A stretch of DNA of 64,000 nucleotides. Origin: Azolla caroliniana. Taxonomy: Eukaryota; Polypodiophyta. This document shows positions 1-9,925 of the stretch, in pieces. The stretch is taken from assembly GCA_043228905.1 (NCBI GenBank), contig JBHGNT010000017.1, positions 8,370,001 through 8,434,000 of the forward strand, read 5' to 3'. Position numbers and translations under genes: made by a program. Numbering within the stretch: position 1 is the stretch's first letter; each line of letters starts with the position of its first letter. Below the pieces are notes generated by a model, which had not been told where the DNA came from, made no database searches, and saw only the letters and a list, made by a program, of their open reading frames with translations.

Positions 1-1088
1 TCCGATTGTCTCGTCCCTTTCCTCCACCGGGCATCCCCTGATCGGGATGTCGTCTAAGAATGGCATGGTGATGTCCGGGATACAATCCCTAAGCACTTTG
101 TTCATCGCGTTCACCATGTGGGCCACCGAGTTCATCACTCCTTGTGGTAGGGTGCACATTCACACTAGGCCGAGAGGAGTCCGCATCGTCGTAATGTCTC
201 TGCTCTCCACGGCTAGTTGGAACTGACCGTACCCTGAGTACAGATGATCGACAGAGTAAATCGACCTTCCGGCGAAGGCCTCCATGAACTCGTCTATGGT
301 CGGTCCGATTCCTGCGTTTCGGATGGTCACCTTGTTGACCGGTTGTAGGTCTTGAATGAAGCGCAGCGTGCCGTTCTTCTTTGGCACTGTAAACCACCGA
401 TTCGAATACGGGGCACTCGACGGTTCGAGGGTGCCCATCTCCACCTTTTGCTTCAGAAGCTCCATCAACTTCGGGATGTGAGCTCTTGGCACCGGAATCG
501 GTTTGAGATTCCACCGTACATGCGGCACCGTGAAGATCACCATCGGTTCGACGATCGTCGGGTCCACGCACCCGATCTCCTCCGGCGAGAACACAAAGGC
601 CTTCCCATGCCTTCCGAGAATTCTCCGAAACCTATTCTCCTCCATCGGCAGTAGAAAGCCACCCCCACCGACCTTGAGCTCCCGTAGCGTTATGTCGGTG
701 AACCAGTGCCCTATGCCAGCCGGATTCCGTAAACTTGGGTCCGACGCAACCCCTTTTCTCCGCTCCTCGCTGCGCTCCGGCAAGGGTGCCACGACCGGCC
801 TTACCTTCCGGTCCACAGTCTTGTACTTTGTAGTCATGCGGGCCGTCCGATCTGACCCGATCCTTTCCCCGAAGTCCGTGATGACTTCGTACATTCCCAT
901 CAATCCTACCAGAACGGTCCGGTCTTCTCTAAGGTCTTCACCGAACACCTTTCGCAACTCGCCCAAGATGTCATCAAAAGAGACCGCCTCCACGGCTCCA
1001 CTGATCTCTTCGTCGGGGGAGAGGACTCCGCATCTCCTGAGCCTCTCCTCCGCTCGCTTCCTTTCTCGGCCGTTGACACCGGCCATAG
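1..1088 (-). pseudogene. Ty3/gypsy pol fragment, reverse transcriptase (family A)
   Basis: Reverse transcriptase region of a Ty3/gypsy retrotransposon, read leftwards and cut by the window edge. From about 1086 the translation carries a long linker, then the RT core with VPKKNGTLRFIQDLQPVNK and a segment ending TTMRTPLGLV. A TGA at 160-162 interrupts the frame. Reading on past it gives MCTLPQG and a catalytic box FLDD (49-60) in place of the usual Y-x-D-D. The wording of these motifs differs from common plant chromovirus, Tat and Athila RTs. It is shared with the second copy at 50904-52310, so this is a lineage feature. Non-functional because of the stop and the broken upstream ORF. Confidence 0.88.
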
Positions 1089-1307
1089 TACAACCTCCAT
1101 TGTCAGAGAACCAAAATTTCCTACCTATGGTAGAGGTCTTCTTCCGTACTATACATTTGTGGGGTTTTTCCAGGGTGTCCGGACTATCGCGGCCCCACGC
1201 CTTGATAGCCCTCTCTAAAAATCCCTTGGGGTTTCGCCACCGAGGGTCTCACGGTTACCCTCATGGTTTGGTCGCACCGTCAAGAACTAGACCGAGTGAC
1301 GCCCGTC

Positions 1308-1827
1308 CTAGATCTTGACTCTTGCGTAGGCCGAACCGTTGTTCAGCACCTTGGTTTCCATCCGTGCCGCCGTGATGTATGGTTCTCCTAGTATAACCGG
1401 ATGTGAGGACGTCTCCTGCACCAAGAAGTGTTGGTCAATCTTGACATCGCCGATCTTCACTCGTACATTCGGGCAGGCTCCATGTAGTTCTTCCGTGGCC
1501 CGCGTCGTTACCCGTATTTTCCAGCCATGTTTGGTGTTGATCAGCCATTTCCCCTTTTTGTAGAAGTCCATGGACATCAAGTTGATTTCTGAACCGTGGT
1601 CCACCAACACCACCACCGGCTCCTAGACATCCCCGACCTTAATAGGGGTCTCCGTGGTCGCTTTGGCCCAGTGCGGCCTCGAATAGTGGCTCTCCGCCAA
1701 CTCTTCTTCTAACGCCATGTCCTCTATGTGCGTCGTTCGCACTTCCATCGGCTTCTGGGGCTCTGGCTTTGTCGACAACCTCTTCCTCTTTACCAAGTAT
1801 ACGATGGAGTCGTGGAACTCCTTCTTG
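1308..1827 (-). pseudogene. Ty3/gypsy aspartic protease segment (family A)
   Basis: Continuation of the family A polyprotein between gag (right) and RT (left). The 1827-1623 part encodes a basic linker with LVKRKR. After a TAG at 1623-1625 the frame reads into a retropepsin-like domain with LVDHGSEINLM, then SSHPVILGEPYITAA, the usual hydrophobic C-terminal segment of the fold. The active-site triplet is D-H-G rather than D-S/T-G, and the same D-H-G occurs in the other copy near 50415. The frame ends in another TAG at 1308. The 5' side joins exactly to gag once the solo LTR at 1828-2652 is removed. Confidence 0.8.
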
Positions 1828-2652
1828 TGTTGGGAGACAGGTCCCTCTGGATGGGAAGAGAAAAGAACAGTGCTAATGAACAAACTCAGCCGAGGCCGAA
1901 ACTGTATGAGGAGTACACGGCTACGGAGAGCCAGATGATGCAGATCCGGTGAAGACTGGATGAGGAGTACCCGGCTACGGAGAGCCGGATGATGCAAACC
2001 CGGTGAGGACCGGATGAGGAGTACCCGGCTACGGAGAGCCGGATGGTGCAGACCCGGTGAAGACCCGGTGAAGACCGGATGAGGAGTACCCGGCTACGGA
2101 GAGCCGGATGATGCAGACCCGGTGAGGACCGGATGAGGAGTACCTGGCTACGGAGAGCCGGATGGCGCAGACCCGGTGAGGAATGCTCTCCGGATGAAGA
2201 GACATATTCGTAAATATGTTTTCTGAAGAGCCCACCGTGGCTATATTTGTAAATAGCCGAAAAGTCATATTAGTATAAATATGACTTAGGGCAAACTTTT
2301 AGTGTGTGTTGTCATTCTTGTTGAAAAAGTATAGAGAGAGCGTGTAACTATGTACAGATAGAGAGAGAGAGAAAGAGGTCGTTGCCTCTGCTGTAACCGC
2401 CGCCTGTGGCGAAGATCTGTGAGCACGAGGTCGTTGCCTCAGTGAACTCACTATTGTACATTCTTACATAGTGACAGTTTGCAGCCTGTGGGCTGCCGTG
2501 GTTTTTCCCCTAGTTTGGGGTTTTCCACATAGACCTCCTGTGTACCTTTTCTCTCCTTTGCGTCGCGTGTTTTTCGTTTCCTGTTTTCTGTGTATGAAAA
2601 GAATCTCAGTTGTGGCCGAGCGTCGTGCATAAGGAGCGTTGAGTTCCCGTCA
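1828..2652 (+). mobile_element. Copia solo LTR with 5-bp target duplication
   Basis: 825-bp LTR starting TGTTGGGAGAC and ending TTCCCGTCA, with no internal retrotransposon sequence. TCTTG lies immediately on both sides (1823-1827 and 2653-2657). Removing the LTR and one TCTTG restores an uninterrupted gag-protease reading frame across the junction (LRISK then KEFHD). The body matches the reverse complement of the Copia LTR at 17887-18545 (shared blocks include the CTTAGGGCAAACTT region, the CGTTGCCTC blocks and the GA tract). This is the expected product of LTR-LTR recombination after insertion into the family A gypsy. Confidence 0.92.
1906..2186 (+). repeat. 54-bp tandem array inside the solo LTR
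   Basis: Five imperfect units of about 54 bp beginning ATGAGGAGTACCCGG, at 1906, 1960, 2013, 2079 and 2133. The third unit is longer by a 12-bp internal duplication. The related LTR at 17887-18545 has about two and a half units in the same U3 position, so copy number varies between family members. Confidence 0.85.
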
Positions 2653-4114
2653 TCTTGGAGATCCTAAGCACTTCCCTTAGCGACAATTCCACTTTGCTGT
2701 CGAGGATACGTTCCTCCAGGACCTTTTGCAGGTACGTGGTCCTTTCGATTTCCATTCTCAACCGGTACCCGACCTTCTTGGCTTTATCCGGTGCGCCGGT
2801 CGCACCGGCCTCATTCTATCTTTGGCCGAATCGGGTCTCGTACCGTTGCGAGGGCCCGACCCCTCTGGTTTTACCTACTCTCTTGTGTTCCACCAGAGCC
2901 TCGTAGTTCTGGCATGCGGCTTCAACGAAGCTCGTCTTCTCTTCGACCGGATCACTCCACCCGGTTACCTCCCAAACCCGTTTCTCCGCGCAGTCCACTT
3001 CTTCTTTCCTTAGTCGTGCGCCGGCGAGGCCTTCCAGCATCAGCGGCCAAAATCCAGCCTCGTTCATCTTCCGGGCCTCACCACCTCCGACCCGGATCCC
3101 AGCCGACGCCGAGTAGTGGACGGTCTACGCGTGGCGAGCCGCCGCCTCTTCCATCAACCGTCTCATACCCCCCCGTCCAACATTCAGGTCTAGGGCCCAT
3201 CGGGTCTCGCTAGCGTGCACCCGACCGTTCCATAGGTACACCACGTTGGCTCTCATTGCCTCGGCAAAGTCCCCGCAGTCCTTCCAGATGTGGCCGACCG
3301 CGTCGCACCACAAACACCGGGTTCTAGCTAGAGGCCTTTGGTCACGGGCTTGTTCGCCTCCGTCCCTCCGTGCCTGTGCAATCTGGAGGTTCTTTACCAT
3401 CCTAGTCAACTCCTCTAGAGTTGCTCCTCCAGACGAGCCTTTGACCATGCTGGTCGAAGTCGATCCAGTCTCGAACCAGTCTTGGGTCTCTTCCCTTCGC
3501 GCTGGCGGGGTTGGCTCGAGTTTCCTTGCTACTACGTAGCCCGACCCTGTTGATCCTTTATCGACCCACTCTCGTCGTTTCTCGAAACGACCACATACTC
3601 TCTTCACCATGGCCAAGTCGGCCGTCAGCCCGTCATCAGTGTCTAGTAGGAGTCCCACTTGCTCCCGATGCCTCGCATCCACGGACTTAACGAACAACAT
3701 GACGCGATTGGTGTCTAGTACGGTCCGGTCGAGTGCCGAAAGACATGCGAAGCGTTCTTCAAACTCCCGGAGGACCACCGACGCGTTTGTCCCCTTTTCG
3801 GGGGTGTCTACCCATTCCATGAAGTCCCGTTTCGAGAGCCGAAGTGCGTCATCAAGCCCGTATTTTTCGAGGAGCCGACCTTCAAACTCTTCCCAGGTCC
3901 GGCTCTCAGCCCGTACCTCGAGCACCTCCGCATGGATGCCCGGCATCGCCACCCGAGGGAATCCGGTCAGCCGCCTTTCTTCCGGAATGTCTCTCATTAC
4001 CATCTCGGCCCGGTAGGCCTCCAAATAGCTCGTGGCGTCTTTCCCGCCGAACCGGCCTATCGCGCCGACGACCGCTTCAATTGCCCTATCGAGGGCGCCT
4101 GCGCCTTCACACAC
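2653..4114 (-). pseudogene. Ty3/gypsy gag (family A)
   Basis: Gag polyprotein of the family A gypsy element. The open part 4114-3125 (329 aa) contains a retrotransposon gag-type helical domain (about residues 30-190, FEERFACLSALDR) and a CCHC zinc knuckle, CLWCDAVGHIWKDC, which would bind the RNA genome during packaging. A TAG at 3125-3127 and a second TAG at 2816-2818 interrupt the same frame. Read through, the frame continues as a basic, coiled-coil-like region (LQKVLEERILDSKVELS) into the protease linker on the far side of the solo LTR. The start at 4114 is nominal: homology with the copy at 50040-50200 extends upstream of it. Confidence 0.85.
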
Positions 4115-4930
4115 TCACTATCCAATCCACAGCCGAAGCCATGGCTTCCGCGAGATCCGACCCCCTCATCCTTCTATTCCTCTACTGCTTGTTCATGTCG
4201 GGTTCACCAAAGATGTCGCGTTGTTACGCCCATGCGTGGAGAACAAGGCGGGACCACCGGGGCCTTGGACCGAGAAATAGCTGAGAAGAAGGAGAACGGA
4301 AAGGCAACAGACGCACTTGCACACGCACTGATACGAGAGCACATAGGAATCACAGTCCAACAACACAGCAAACGAGACGACTCGAAGTCCGAGTATATGA
4401 TCACGTATGTATATAAATGTATGTATATATCAAGACGGTTACAACTAACAGGCCGGCAAGGCGGACACCGACGCCTGCTCACACACCCACACAGAAGAGC
4501 GAGATGGAGTCTCTGCCGGAAGCACACAGCCTCCCGAAAACCTGCGCAAAAATGGCTATGGAGAGTGTTAGAGAAGAAGGGCTCGGTCCCAGTCCGGCAG
4601 CACCTCGTCCACTCTAACGCACGATCCCTTTCTCATTCCTCTCCCTCTCTTTTATAGCCCAAGGAGGGAGGCCGTTATCACCCATTACATCATATTACTT
4701 CTCAGTCCTTTCGGACAGAGATACAATTCAATTCTCTCCCTATTGAATGCGTGCTACCTAGGATTTCACCTCAGCCGACTTGTACCTACCTACTTACTAT
4801 ACAACAAAAAGTGTGCTCGCGTGCAAGGGCCAGTTTACACATGCTAAACTCGGTTTCCGCCTAGGGACGGTTTTCTTCACGACATCGGATCACTGGTTTC
4901 TTGTGGCGAGTAGATCGGCATAACTTCTCG
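4115..4930 (-). mobile_element. Probable 5' LTR and leader of family A gypsy
   Basis: Non-coding DNA upstream of gag on the minus strand. It holds a clear TATA box, TATAAAAG, at 4656-4649, followed downstream by GC-richer transcribed-type sequence. The part nearest gag (about 4115-4290) is conserved in the second copy (about 49960-50120). I could not fix the LTR ends or a primer-binding site because the matching 3' LTR lies outside the window. Confidence 0.5.
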
Positions 4931-5515
4931 TTTGCCAATTTAAGGGCAACACGTTCGCGTTCACAAGTGGAAGGATCACGCATTCCACTTATAGATTCCT
5001 TTTATAATCTTGTGATTTTAGGCAATTTTCAGAAACTTGATACACCAATATCACATATTTTAATAGCATGTAAATTTTGCTAATTTTTTGAGATTTAACA
5101 AGTTTCAAAATGATAATTTCTAAAACTGAATAGTTTTTCAATAAATGTTTAATCACAATGGCACAAGTTAAGATTAATGGTTTCACCATCTTGAGAAGAT
5201 GTAGGTTCTAGAAGTAGAAGTTACATCTATTGTTAGACTTGAAAATGTTTTAATTATAAGAGGTAACATTGTAATCCTTAATGCCATCATCTATAAATTT
5301 AGTGCTCATTAACATCCATAAATTCACAACTTAAGAAATGTATACAATATTCATAAACAATTTTGATAAATCCATAACTCCTAAAATGTAGATGATATTC
5401 ATAAACTGTCCAAACTGCCAAACTTAGATGTAAACATTAATATATCAATTTGAACATATCACGTAGTTATCAAGGTATCCACAACACTGTCCTCTTCTTC
5501 ATTTTGAGAGCTCCC
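4931..5515. other. AT-rich DNA, nothing recognised
   Basis: Base composition drops sharply to AT-rich left of the foldback element. No ORF with coding character, RNA gene or repeat was recognised. Confidence 0.6.
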
Positions 5516-6992
5516 CTACAAAATTTATGAAGTAAATGCCATTTGTAAGGTTCAATTACCATCAAGATAATTATTACTTTTTTGTTAATCAAAGAAGCAC
5601 ATGTTCACCATAAGGTATCTTGTTGTGCAACATACTTCTTTACAGTATCGATATGCACCTTTTAGTCTTGTAAAAACAAAGATTTTAGTACAATTCGAGT
5701 TCATGTAAACCCTAAACCTCTTTTATTTGAAAAAAAGGAAGATTTCTAAATATGAACTCCATACATTGTATCGAGTTGATGTAAAAAACAGAGTTTTCAT
5801 CACAATTCCAGACAATGTATCAAATTCATATTCAAAGTTTTTTTTCGTTGATTTAAAAAAATAAAAAAATCAAACCTGAGTTGATGAAAAAACTAGATTT
5901 TTCACCACAATTCAATACAATGTATTGAGTTCATGTGTAAAGTAATTTTTTTTTCGATTTTGTTTTGATTTTTTAATTATTTTTATTGTAAAAAAAACTT
6001 TAAACATGAATTCAAAACATTGTATCGACATGTGATGAAAACTCTGGTTTTTTCATCACTTCAACTTAAAAAAAAAAAAAACCAAAATTGTTTTAAAAAA
6101 AAAACCAAAACAAAACCTTTAAAAATGAACTCGATACAATGTATTGAGTTCGTGTTAAAAACTTTGTTTTTCAACACGAACTCGATACATTATATTGAGT
6201 TTGTGTTGAAAATTTGACGTTTAGACATGAACTTGATACAATGTATCGAGTTCGTTTTGAAAACTCTATTTTTAAACATGAACTCTATACATTGTATCGA
6301 GTTTGTGTTGAAAAACTGACTTTTCGACATGAACTAGATACAATGTATCGAGTTCATGTTTAAAGTTTTTTTTTTTTTTAATTTTGATTTTTTTTCTATT
6401 TATTTTGAGTCTTTTTAAAAAAATAATAATAATAAATTTAAAGTGATGAAAAAACTAGAGTTTTCATCACAAGTCGATACAATGTATCAAATTCATGTTT
6501 AAAGTTTATTTTTTCCAAAAGAACAAATTAAAAAATATCAAGAAAATTTAAAAAACATTTGAAAAAATTACTTTAAACATGAACTCGATACATTGTATTT
6601 AATTGTGGTGAAAATTCTTGTTTTTTCATCAACTCAAGCTCAATGTTTTTATTTTTATTTTTTTTAAATCTGGGGAATTATTTTTTGAACATGAATTTGA
6701 TACATTGTATGTAATTGTAATCAAAACTCTGTTTTTTACATCAACTCGATACAATGTATGGAGTTCATGTTTAGAAATCTTCTTTTTTTCAAATAAAAGA
6801 GGTTTCGGGTTTACATGAACTCGAATTGCACTAAAATCTTTGTTTTTACAAGAGAAAAAGATGCATATCGATACCACAATACACCTTATGGTGAACATGT
6901 GCTTCATTGATTAACAAAAAACCATTAATAATTGTTTTGATGGTAATCGAACCTTGCAAATGCCATTTACGTGTTCTATAAAATATTTTGGT
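5516..6992. mobile_element. Foldback-type element with long inverted ends
   Basis: The left end (about 5516-5870) and right end (about 6650-6992) are reverse complements over roughly 330 bp. Shared landmarks are the blocks around AAATGCCATTT, GCACATGTTCACCATAAGG, TCGATATGCA and CCTCTTTTATTTGAAAAA. The middle consists of short units separated by A/T runs, each carrying the near-palindrome GATACAATGTATC. No transposase is encoded. The arrangement fits a non-autonomous foldback or MULE-like element. Exact ends and target duplication were not resolved. Confidence 0.75.
5755..6770. repeat. Array of GATACAATGTATC-type palindromes
   Basis: About 13 copies of a 13-25 bp near-palindrome (core ATACAATGTAT or ATACATTGTAT, often extended to GAACTCGATAC/GTATCGAGTTC), at irregular spacing of about 45-140 bp. 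Copies are seen near 5763, 5810, 5918, 6018, 6136, 6188, 6237, 6287, 6338, 6478, 6588, 6701 and 6747. Many are preceded by TTTTCATCAC or AAAACTC-type stretches. Each unit could form a hairpin. Confidence 0.8.
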
Positions 6993-7612
6993 GGTTCTTA
7001 ATCACCACTTCAAGCACTTAATGTTGATCTTCATAGTTTGGTTCATCTACAACAGAGAAACATTTATGTGGAACTAAGAATGACAACACGTGCATATGGC
7101 CATGACCTAGGGCACCAATTCTGCATTGGTAATGTTTTGGACGTGGTGATGCATTAAACTTTTGTATTACATATATTATTGACATTAGTGTTATGTACAC
7201 ATAACGTTGGTGAGGGTAGGTCACTAATGTTAAAAAGGGGACTGATGATTAGATAGAAAGAATGATAGGTGCATGCACTATCATGATTTGGACAACCAAT
7301 GAATGAAGAGCCTTTTAGAAAGGCACATCTAATCAAGGGGCCTAGGAAAAGGTATAAATATGAGGCTTAGCTACCCTCATAAGGACATTACATCGGAAGG
7401 CTCCTGTCTTAGACACCGGTGGTGTGGACTAGGCTTTCGTCTCGACGATCATGTTTATCTCTTCCAAGGTATTAGTCATCCTAATATCCAACGGTATGGG
7501 ATGTCAGTGGTAGGTTGGCTATGTCTAGATCATAGCTCGGGGGTGGTCGGGTGGAAGGGTTCTTCTATACAATGTATTTTCCTTCTTTTACTTTACTTTG
7601 GTCTATTGATAG
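6993..7612 (+). mobile_element. Remnant 5' LTR of the host gypsy element
   Basis: DNA just upstream of a primer-binding site, with a TATA-like sequence TATAAATATGAGG near 7351. It is therefore read as the U3-R-U5 part of an LTR whose internal region continues at 13337 after a nested insertion. The left LTR end is not fixed, since the matching 3' LTR has not been found. Confidence 0.5.
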
Positions 7613-7624
7613 TGGTATCAGAGC
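7613..7624 (+). promoter_or_regulatory. Primer-binding site (initiator Met-tRNA type)
   Basis: TGGTATCAGAGC, complementary to the 3' end of plant initiator methionyl-tRNA, the usual primer for minus-strand synthesis in plant LTR retrotransposons. It marks the start of the internal region of the gypsy that resumes at 13337. Confidence 0.8.
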
Positions 7625-7697
7625 TTTTACTAACAATTTTTTTGTTGTTTTGATATTTTTTGTTATTGCTAGGACCGGACAACAGCCTAACACAGGG

Positions 7698-8123
7698 TGT
7701 CCACTCAAGACACGTCACCAAAGGGTGGTACGGCAAAATGACTTACGGCACAACGCTTACTTAGACCTTAATCGATTACTTAGCCATCCGTAATTAACAC
7801 GCGTAAGTTAAAACAATGAATACAGAACGGTAATCAACACTGGAAGATTAAGACAATAAGCTTTATTAATTATCCGCTCCTGATTACATTGTAACCGGGC
7901 CTTTATATAGGTCTCCGGTGCGAAATACAAAACGGTGCCAACCGGCACCTTTACGGAATCGTTCCGGATCCGGATCAGCATACCGATTCCGGTCCGTCCG
8001 TCCACATCTTCTTATATAATAATATGTATATATTAAGACTACTAATTACAACAGTTCCTGAATACTATTCCTTTCACACTCTAGTTTGGACCTCCTTAAG
8101 CCTTCTTTGTCGGCCGGTAACAC
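7698..8123 (-). mobile_element. 3' LTR of nested element
   Basis: About 425-bp direct repeat, almost identical to 12913-13336. Read on the minus strand it starts TGTTACCGG, has a TATA box (TATATAAAGG near 7918) and a downstream AATAAA (near 7863), and ends near GTGGACA at 7698. This U3-R-U5 order fits the minus-strand coding direction of the element. Confidence 0.85.
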
Positions 8124-8176
8124 ATGGCACACCCGTGGAACAGTACCTTGTACGTCGAACCCACTATCCGACCCTT

Positions 8177-9799
8177 TTACGCTTCATCCAAAATGTCCAG
8201 AATGCTTTGCTCCAAAATTTCCAATGGCTCATCGGGAATCTGTTGTTGCTATTGTGGTTGCTGTTGTTGTTCCGTTTGTGGCTATGGTTGCTGCTCCGTT
8301 TGTGGCTGTGGCTCCGTTTGTCGTTCTGGCACTGGCGTTTCCATTGTTGATTCCTCCGTCGGAGTTGTCTGTGGCTGACAGACCCCGGCCTGTTCCCCCA
8401 CTGGTCTTTGCACCGGCAACAGTTCCTCATCACTTAGGTTGACCGTTGCCGCCTTTCGCGCTTTTTCTTCCCAGAGCCGGGACCGCTCATAGCTTTCGAA
8501 CTGGATTTGAGCCTCCAGCCGATCATCGTCCAGTTGAGCTACGAGCTGTCGGACCTGCACCAATTGTTCATCCGCCAGGGCTGTGAAATCTTCCGCCAGC
8601 TCATCCCTGATGGTGGTGAAGTCCTCTGAGGTCAGCATATAGTAGTCGTCGCCCTCCTTTCGCCGGTTTTCAACGTCCGCCCTAAGCAATTGGAGTTCCG
8701 TCGTATTCTGTGCCCATTTTGCCCACCAACGCACAAAGCTGTCATCAATGAGGCTTTTGGTCTTAGTGAGCCATGACCGGAGGATGCACTGGATCCGTTC
8801 AGCTCCCATCTGTGATTTATTTTCTGCGGCTTGTTGCCCCTCCTTCAATTGCTTGATGATCCGAACCGTGTCCGCCTCCTACTCCCTATAATGCGACAAT
8901 TGAGTTTGATAGGTTGTTTGCAACCTCTGTAGTACCATTGACGCTCTTTCCTTGTCTTCATGGTTCTGTTTGTGGAGCTCCATCCGGTCATTCGCCGCTT
9001 CCTCCAATAGCCTGGAACTTTTCGCTCGTTCTTCGGCGAGTGCCATTGTGGCCCTATCAACCTCTTGCCGGAGCTCAGCCATCTGTTCCTGTTGTTGCTT
9101 ATGCTCCGTCTCCAGCTGCTTGTAGTCCCGATGCAGATGATCGAAATCATCGGTCTTCTACTTCAACCTTTGGTTGATCTGACGGCGCGCGTGGTCCTCC
9201 CGGTCCTTCTGTTGCCGGAGCTCTTCCTTCAGCCGTTCGATTTCCGTTTCCGCCATCCGTCGCAGCTTATCTTTTTCCTGCAGCACTTTCTCTTTTTCCT
9301 CCTTCAGCCGGTCGTAAGCATGATGTCCTTTACGCAGGTTTTCCTCTGCACGGTGAAGGTTCTCAGCAATCTTTCTTAATTCTTCTTCGGCCGCCTTCTT
9401 CAAGTCGCATTCACGACTCCGTAATGCTTCTTGTGCGGCGAGCTCATCTTGTAATTCCGCAAGCTCTTGGGCTTGCACCGCCTCTTTCTCCGGGACAGTT
9501 TGTGTCTCCGGGGTCTTATTCTTCTGTACATCCACCGGAGTCCCTGGTGCTTGGATCTGTGTTGCGGTTAAGGCCATTTTGGCCATATCTCCTGTGATCC
9601 GATCCAAGTCTTGTTCGAGGCACCGGATCCTTGACCGGGCCGTGTCCAGTTCATCGGTTGTGACGAGCAACCATTCCGTTTGCGCTCTTTCTTCCGCCTC
9701 TATGCATCCGACTACTCCGGCAATTTGGTCTCCTATCCACCGGAGCCATTGGCTGTCGTGCACTGTTGTTGCGCTTGCACAAAGAGTTGGCTGATGGGT
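8177..9799 (-). pseudogene. Extra ORF, coiled-coil part, of nested LTR element
   Basis: A single minus-strand frame from about 9799 to a TAA at 8177-8179 encodes roughly 540 residues. It is broken only by four TAG codons (9158, 8879, 8282, 8249). The protein is very rich in E, Q, K, R and A with long heptad-like stretches (KEEKEKVLQEKDKLRRMAE; MAELRQEVDRATMALAEE), so a long coiled coil is predicted. It ends in a Gln/Pro-rich tail and ILEQSILDILDEA. It does not resemble gag, pol or env. A frameshift near 9800 separates it from the preceding ORF, and in another frame the intervening DNA also reads as a Glu/Gln-rich linker (ADKGRLAETHSEPERQ). The two were probably one protein. Function unknown. 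Confidence 0.65.
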
Positions 9800-9925
9800 T
9801 CACTCGCCGGTGGCCGGTCCCGCCGTTTTGCGTCAAGCTGCGCTTCTGGTTCTGCCAGCTGACCACTTTGCCGTTCCGGCTCTGAGTGTGTTTCAGCTAG
9901 TCGCCCCTTGTCTGCTTATTCTTGG

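Noticed and set aside
503-1318. 271-codon plus-strand open frame
   Set aside because: Antisense to the family A RT; the minus-strand product has real RT motifs and this one has none.
5755-6770. Regularly repeated palindromes as a CRISPR-like array
   Set aside because: Spacing is irregular, spacers are themselves A/T-rich repeats, the genome is a plant, and the flanks are inverted repeats of one transposable element.
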